Below, piece after piece: positions 60,367 to 64,000 of a stretch of DNA of 64,000 nt. The stretch is from Microbacterium sp. APC 3901 (lineage in GTDB: Bacteria; Actinomycetota; Actinomycetes; Actinomycetales; Microbacteriaceae). The stretch's first letter is position 1. Every line of letters begins with the position of its first letter. The notes under the pieces are model-generated. The model had not been told where the DNA came from, searched no databases, and saw only the letters and a program-made list of their open reading frames with translations. The DNA is taken from contig NZ_JASDCU010000014.1 in NCBI RefSeq assembly GCF_030407765.1, forward strand, positions 1 through 64,000, read 5' to 3'. The position numbers were made by a program, and so were the translations under genes.

Positions 60367-61628
60367 GGGGTCTCCTGGGTGATCGGGGCGATGGGCGGGG
60401 TCGACGGACTCTCGTGCAGGGGGAGCGAAGCCGCGACCTCCCACCCGCCGTCCGCGGTCGGGCTCGCGGTGAACGATCCGCCGAGCAGCTCGATGCGTTC
60501 GCGCATTCCGCGCAGACCGTATCCGCCGCCGATGGACGTGGTCGGGGTCGTGGCGGGGCTGTTGCGGACGCGGATGCCGATGATGTCGGCATCCGCCTGG
60601 ACACGTACGGTGACGGCGGCGCCTGACGCATGCCTCACTGCGTTGCTGAGCGCCTCCTGCGCGATACGGAAGGCGGCGATCTGCACGGCCTGCGGAGCGT
60701 CCGCGACTGCACCGGTGATCTCCAGGCCGACGGTCACACCCGCTCGACGGATGGTGTCGACAAGAGCGGGGATGTCGTCGATGCCCTGCTGGGGTGCGAG
60801 CTCGGCTGTCTGGTCTTCGGTGCGCAGCACTCCGAGCATTCGTCGCATCTCGGTCAGCGAGGTCCGCGCTGTGGCCGCGATGCTGTCGAACTCCACGGAC
60901 GCGGCATCGCCGATCTCGGGGAGTCGGTAGCGTGCGGTCGACGCCTGCACCTGGATCACGGACATGCTGTGCGCGATCACGTCGTGCAGCTCGCGGGCGA
61001 TGCGGGTGCGCTCCTCGACGAGGGCCCGTCGCGACTCCTCGAGTGCGGAGTGCGCGCGCTCCCGAGTGAGCTCGGCAGACACCCTCACCCGTCCGGCGAC
61101 CAGGATGGAAACCAGGAACATCGCCGCAGCCAGCGACGTCGTGACGATGAGGTCGGCGGTGACGCTGCCGGCCGTCGCGGGAGTCGCGACGATCTCGGGG
61201 CGCAGCAGCGGCGCGGTGAGGGAGAGCAGTGCTCCGATGGCCAGGGGGAAGACGCCCGCTCTCGCCCCGTGGATGAAGGTCACGATGCCGACCAGGAGCA
61301 CGAAGCTCAGCAGGGCGGGCACCGACCACGGCCAGGGCGCCTCGGTCGCGAGAGTCGGGACGACGAGCAGCGGAAGCGTGAACGCCGCAGCGCAGAACAT
61401 CGCGACCGCCCACCGCGGGTGACGCAACGACAGCAGAGGCGCAGCGCAGAGCGCGCCACCGAGGATGAAGGAGAGCGGCAGCGATGTGCCGTACAGCACG
61501 GTGTGAATCGGCACGAGCACCGAGAACAGCGCGAGGCTCGCAGCGCCGAGCGCCGTGAGCGCGGCGGTGCGACGGCTGATGCGGGGAGCACGCTCGATGC
61601 GCGGCCGACGACGTGCCATGTCTGTCAT
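60363..61628 (-). CDS. sensor histidine kinase (HisKA_3 type)
   Basis: A 421-residue NarL-partner kinase. Five to six N-terminal membrane helices without a large outer loop are followed by the HisKA_3 phosphorylation site (IARELHDVIAHSMSV, His in the ELHD motif) and a HATPase domain ending GGGYGLRGMRERIELLGG. Kinases with this topology sense membrane or envelope state. The ATG overlaps the dedA stop. Confidence 0.93.
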   Translation of the reverse strand: MTDMARRRPRIERAPRISRRTAALTALGAASLALFSVLVPIHTVLYGTSLPLSFILGGALCAAPLLSLRHPRWAVAMFCAAAFTLPLLVVPTLATEAPWPWSVPALLSFVLLVGIVTFIHGARAGVFPLAIGALLSLTAPLLRPEIVATPATAGSVTADLIVTTSLAAAMFLVSILVAGRVRVSAELTRERAHSALEESRRALVEERTRIARELHDVIAHSMSVIQVQASTARYRLPEIGDAASVEFDSIAATARTSLTEMRRMLGVLRTEDQTAELAPQQGIDDIPALVDTIRRAGVTVGLEITGAVADAPQAVQIAAFRIAQEALSNAVRHASGAAVTVRVQADADIIGIRVRNSPATTPTTSIGGGYGLRGMRERIELLGGSFTASPTADGGWEVAASLPLHESPSTPPIAPITQETP

Positions 61629-62245
61629 CCTGCCAGTTGCACCACACGGGCGCGTCTCCGGCCGGATGCCGTGACGCGATCGATCACCACGCCGATGATG
61701 AGCGCCACGGCGATGCCGATGCCAGCGCTCACGAGCGGCTGCTCCTTGATCCACGACCCCGCGAGCAATCCGATGGCGAGGCTCAGAGCACTCCAGCTGA
61801 TGCCGGCCACGATGCTCAGTGGGAAGAACCTCCGCCACGGAAAGCGCAGAGCACCGGCGGACATGTTGACCGCGACGCGGCCGACGGGGATATAGCGGGC
61901 GCCCAGGATGAGCGCCGCACTGCGGTGCCTGAGCGCTTTCTGTGCGTGGACGAATGCCGAGGTGACTCGCGGACGACGCATCCACGCCCACCGGGTCGTG
62001 CCCAGCCGGCGACCGAGGGTGAATGCGATGTTGTCGCCGGTCGTCGCGCCCACAGCGGCGATGAGACCGAGAGGCAGCAGCGCCCAGAACTCACCCGTCG
62101 ACACGAGTACAGCCGCCGCTGCCACGAGCACGGTCTCGCTCGGAACCGGCGGGAAGAAGCCGTCGATGATCGTCACCGCAAGCAGCACGGCGTACAACCA
62201 GGGCGACGCGACGGTCTGCAGAATGAGCTCGTTGATAACATCCAC
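61625..62245 (-). CDS. DedA family (VTT domain) membrane protein
   Basis: A 206-residue DedA/SNARE-associated family protein. It has the early re-entrant segment DGFFPPVPSETVLV, the GDNIAFTLGRRLG segment and ARYIPVGRVAVNMSAG. Family members act as undecaprenyl-phosphate or phospholipid flippases. The start is GTG with TAGCCT exactly 6 nt upstream, so the operon dedA-kinase-regulator begins with a leaderless message. Confidence 0.9.
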   Translation of the reverse strand: MDVINELILQTVASPWLYAVLLAVTIIDGFFPPVPSETVLVAAAAVLVSTGEFWALLPLGLIAAVGATTGDNIAFTLGRRLGTTRWAWMRRPRVTSAFVHAQKALRHRSAALILGARYIPVGRVAVNMSAGALRFPWRRFFPLSIVAGISWSALSLAIGLLAGSWIKEQPLVSAGIGIAVALIIGVVIDRVTASGRRRARVVQLAG

Positions 62246-62356
62246 CTCAGAAGGCTAGGAAGCAGGTGGCAGGTGGGGCATCACCCTGAGGTATCGACCG
62301 CATCCCCCCGGAGAGGTAGATCCGCCGACCGTCCGACCGAGGTCGGGGCGACCACC

Positions 62357-62659
62357 GTGCACGGCCTGCTGGTCGACGACCAGACCCGGTGCGAGCACTA
62401 TCAGGGGCCGCTCGATGTGATCGCGCTCAAGTTCGCCTGCTGCGGCGAGTGGTACCCGTGCCATCTGTGTCACGCGGAGCGGGCTGATCACGAGACGCGG
62501 CAGTGGTCGACGAAAGACCGTGCGACGCAGGCGGTGCTCTGCGGCGTCTGCGGTTCGCTGCTGCGCATCGACGCATACCTCGAGAAATCCGAGTGTCCGA
62601 CGTGTGCGGCAGGCTTCAATCCGGGCTGCCGGCTGCATCACGATCTGTACTTCGACTGA
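62357..62659 (+). CDS. CHY zinc finger protein
   Basis: A 100-residue protein matching the CHY zinc finger family: paired Cys and His ligands in RCEHY, CCGEWYPCHLCH, DH, LCGVC, CPTCAAGFNPGC and H-x2-LYF. It probably binds three zinc ions, and its role in bacteria is unknown. The only in-frame start is a GTG, with no clear ribosome site. Confidence 0.85.
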   Translation: MHGLLVDDQTRCEHYQGPLDVIALKFACCGEWYPCHLCHAERADHETRQWSTKDRATQAVLCGVCGSLLRIDAYLEKSECPTCAAGFNPGCRLHHDLYFD

Positions 62660-62677
62660 ACACTCAGTAGGGCGATC

Positions 62678-62683
62678 TATACT
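62678..62683 (+). promoter_or_regulatory. -10 element of the ABC-F gene
   Basis: TATACT lies 52 bases before the GTG start, giving a leader of about 45 nt. No clear -35. Confidence 0.5.
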
Positions 62684-62735
62684 GGGAGTTTGGCCCCTCG
62701 GCCTGAATCCCCTTGAAAGAACGGACATCCCGCCT

Positions 62736-64000
62736 GTGCTTGCCGTGCACGAACTCGAGATCCGCGTGGGCGCACGCCTCCTGATGGAGAACGTGTCGTT
62801 CCGTGTGAGCGACGGAGACAAGATCGGTCTCGTCGGCCGCAACGGTGCAGGCAAGACCACGCTCACCAAGGTGCTCGCCGGTGACGTCCTGCCGTCCGGC
62901 GGAAGCGTGACCCGTTCCGGTCAACTCGGCTATCTGCCGCAGGATCCGCGGTCGGGCAATCCCGAAGACCTCGCTCGCACGCGCATCCTCGACGCCCGGG
63001 GACTCGGCCAGCTCAACCTCGGCATGAGCGAAGCGGCACTCGCGATGGGGTCCGACGACCCCGCGGTCGCCGACAAGGCGATGAAGCGCTACGCGCGCCT
63101 CACCGAGGAGTTCGAGGGACAGGGCGGCTACGCGGCCGAGGCCGAGGCCGCCTCCATCGCGAACAACCTCTCGCTGCCCGACCGCATCCTCGACCAGCCG
63201 CTCTCGACGCTGTCGGGTGGTCAGCGCCGTCGTATCGAGTTGGCTCGCATCCTCTTCTCGGATGCTGAGACGATGATCCTCGACGAGCCGACCAACCACC
63301 TCGACGCCGACAGTGTCGTGTGGCTGCGCGAGTTCCTCAAGAACTACAAGGGCGGGCTGATCGTGATCAGCCACGACGTCGAGCTGGTCGGCGAGACCGT
63401 CAACCGGGTGTTCTACCTCGACGCGAACCGTCAGATCATCGACACCTACAACATGAACTGGAAGAACTACCTGCGTCAGCGCGTGGCTGACGAGGAGCGC
63501 CGCAAGAAGGAGCGCGCGAACGCCGAGAAGAAGGCGACGACCCTGCAGCTGCAGGCAGCCCGCTTCGGCGCGAAGGCCTCGAAGGCCGCCGCGGCCCATC
63601 AGATGATCGCGCGTGCCGACAAGCTGCTCGCCGGACTCGACGACGTCCGCCAGGAAGAGCGCGTCGCGAAGCTGCGCTTCCCGAAACCCGCCCCCTGCGG
63701 CAAGACCCCGATGATGGCGACCGGACTGTCGAAGTCCTACGGCTCACTCGAGATCTTCACCGACGTCGACCTCGCGATCGACCGCGGCTCCAAGGTCGTC
63801 GTGCTCGGACTCAACGGTGCAGGAAAGACGACCCTGTTGCGCATGCTCGCGGGGGTAGACCAGCCCGACACCGGTCAGCTCGAGCCCGGACACGGTCTCA
63901 AGGTCGGGTACTACGCGCAGGAGCACGAGAACCTCGATGTGAATCGATCGGTGCTCGAGAACATGGTGTCGGCCGCTCCGCACATCACCGAGATGGAAGC
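62736..64000 (+). CDS. ABC-F family ATPase, 3' end beyond the window
   Basis: About 421 residues of a soluble ABC-F protein with two ATPase domains. Domain 1 has Walker A GRNGAGKTT, signature LSGGQRRR, Walker B MILDEPTNHLD and His in ISHDVELV. The linker (RQRVADEERRKKERANAEKK) is basic and coiled, and domain 2 begins with GLNGAGKTT before the window ends. ABC-F proteins act at the ribosomal E/A sites in translation or antibiotic protection; this length and linker fit the housekeeping Ettl/Uup-like group. The start is GTG after AAAGAACGGA. Confidence 0.93.
   Translation, partial: MLAVHELEIRVGARLLMENVSFRVSDGDKIGLVGRNGAGKTTLTKVLAGDVLPSGGSVTRSGQLGYLPQDPRSGNPEDLARTRILDARGLGQLNLGMSEAALAMGSDDPAVADKAMKRYARLTEEFEGQGGYAAEAEAASIANNLSLPDRILDQPLSTLSGGQRRRIELARILFSDAETMILDEPTNHLDADSVVWLREFLKNYKGGLIVISHDVELVGETVNRVFYLDANRQIIDTYNMNWKNYLRQRVADEERRKKERANAEKKATTLQLQAARFGAKASKAAAAHQMIARADKLLAGLDDVRQEERVAKLRFPKPAPCGKTPMMATGLSKSYGSLEIFTDVDLAIDRGSKVVVLGLNGAGKTTLLRMLAGVDQPDTGQLEPGHGLKVGYYAQEHENLDVNRSVLENMVSAAPHITEME

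Overview
The window is a 64 kb stretch of GC-rich actinobacterial chromosome, most probably from Microbacterium or a close relative in Microbacteriaceae. Pointers are OpcA beside Zwf, HrcA with CIRCE ahead of DnaJ, a SUF operon with an embedded Rieske protein, a BioQ-type regulator beside bioYMN, a peptide-encoding leuA leader, and many start codons lying 6-7 nt after a -10 hexamer (leaderless messages). Nearly everything is core housekeeping sequence. I saw no insertion sequence, prophage, integron, CRISPR array or rRNA.

Layout. 1-2 kb: the end of an MFS transporter and a convergent alpha/beta hydrolase. 2-7.7 kb: a peptide ABC importer on the minus strand (two permeases, a fused double ATPase, a lipoprotein binding protein). 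7.9-13.2 kb: lepA, a DUF1990 gene, hemW and a convergent carboxylesterase. 13.2-20.3 kb: CIRCE-hrcA-dnaJ-rsmE, then hinT-phoH-ybeY-CNNM/CBS-era, a tightly overlapped stress and ribosome-maturation cluster. 20.4-22.4 kb: an ECF sigma factor, a membrane protein in the anti-sigma position and a secreted I36/crystallin-like protein. 22.4-25.3 kb: a quinone oxidoreductase and leuA behind a Leu-codon leader peptide. 25.3-30.2 kb: a TRIC channel, recO-uppS, a P-loop kinase, a DsbA/FrnE protein, a phosphotransferase and glutathione peroxidase. 30.2-35.7 kb: dusB-dgt-dnaG, an orphan ABC ATPase and tRNA-Asn. 35.8-38 kb: a septum-formation-type lipoprotein, def and a NIPA-like transporter. 38-46.2 kb: tkt-tal-pgi-zwf-opcA-pgl, a complete NADPH/pentose phosphate operon. 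46.5-49 kb: ctaB and ctaA (heme O and heme A) around a small membrane protein. 49.2-55.8 kb: sufB-sufD-Rieske-sufC-sufT-like, followed by a MalY/PatB C-S lyase and an MFS exporter, with no sufS or sufU in view. 55.8-58.3 kb: bioQ with bioY-bioM-bioN and a tandem operator. 58.3-62.2 kb: an acyltransferase and a dedA-kinase-regulator operon. 62.3-64 kb: a CHY zinc finger protein and an ABC-F ATPase that leaves the window.

There is no clear novel defence or mobile system. The items best worth following are regulatory and architectural: the apparently leaderless leuA leader peptide with a possible loop-to-3' pairing, the doubled BioQ-type operator, the sigma/anti-sigma/I36 operon, the SUF operon joined to a C-S lyase, and seven convergent gene pairs whose 3' coding ends overlap (six of them by 38-61 bp).
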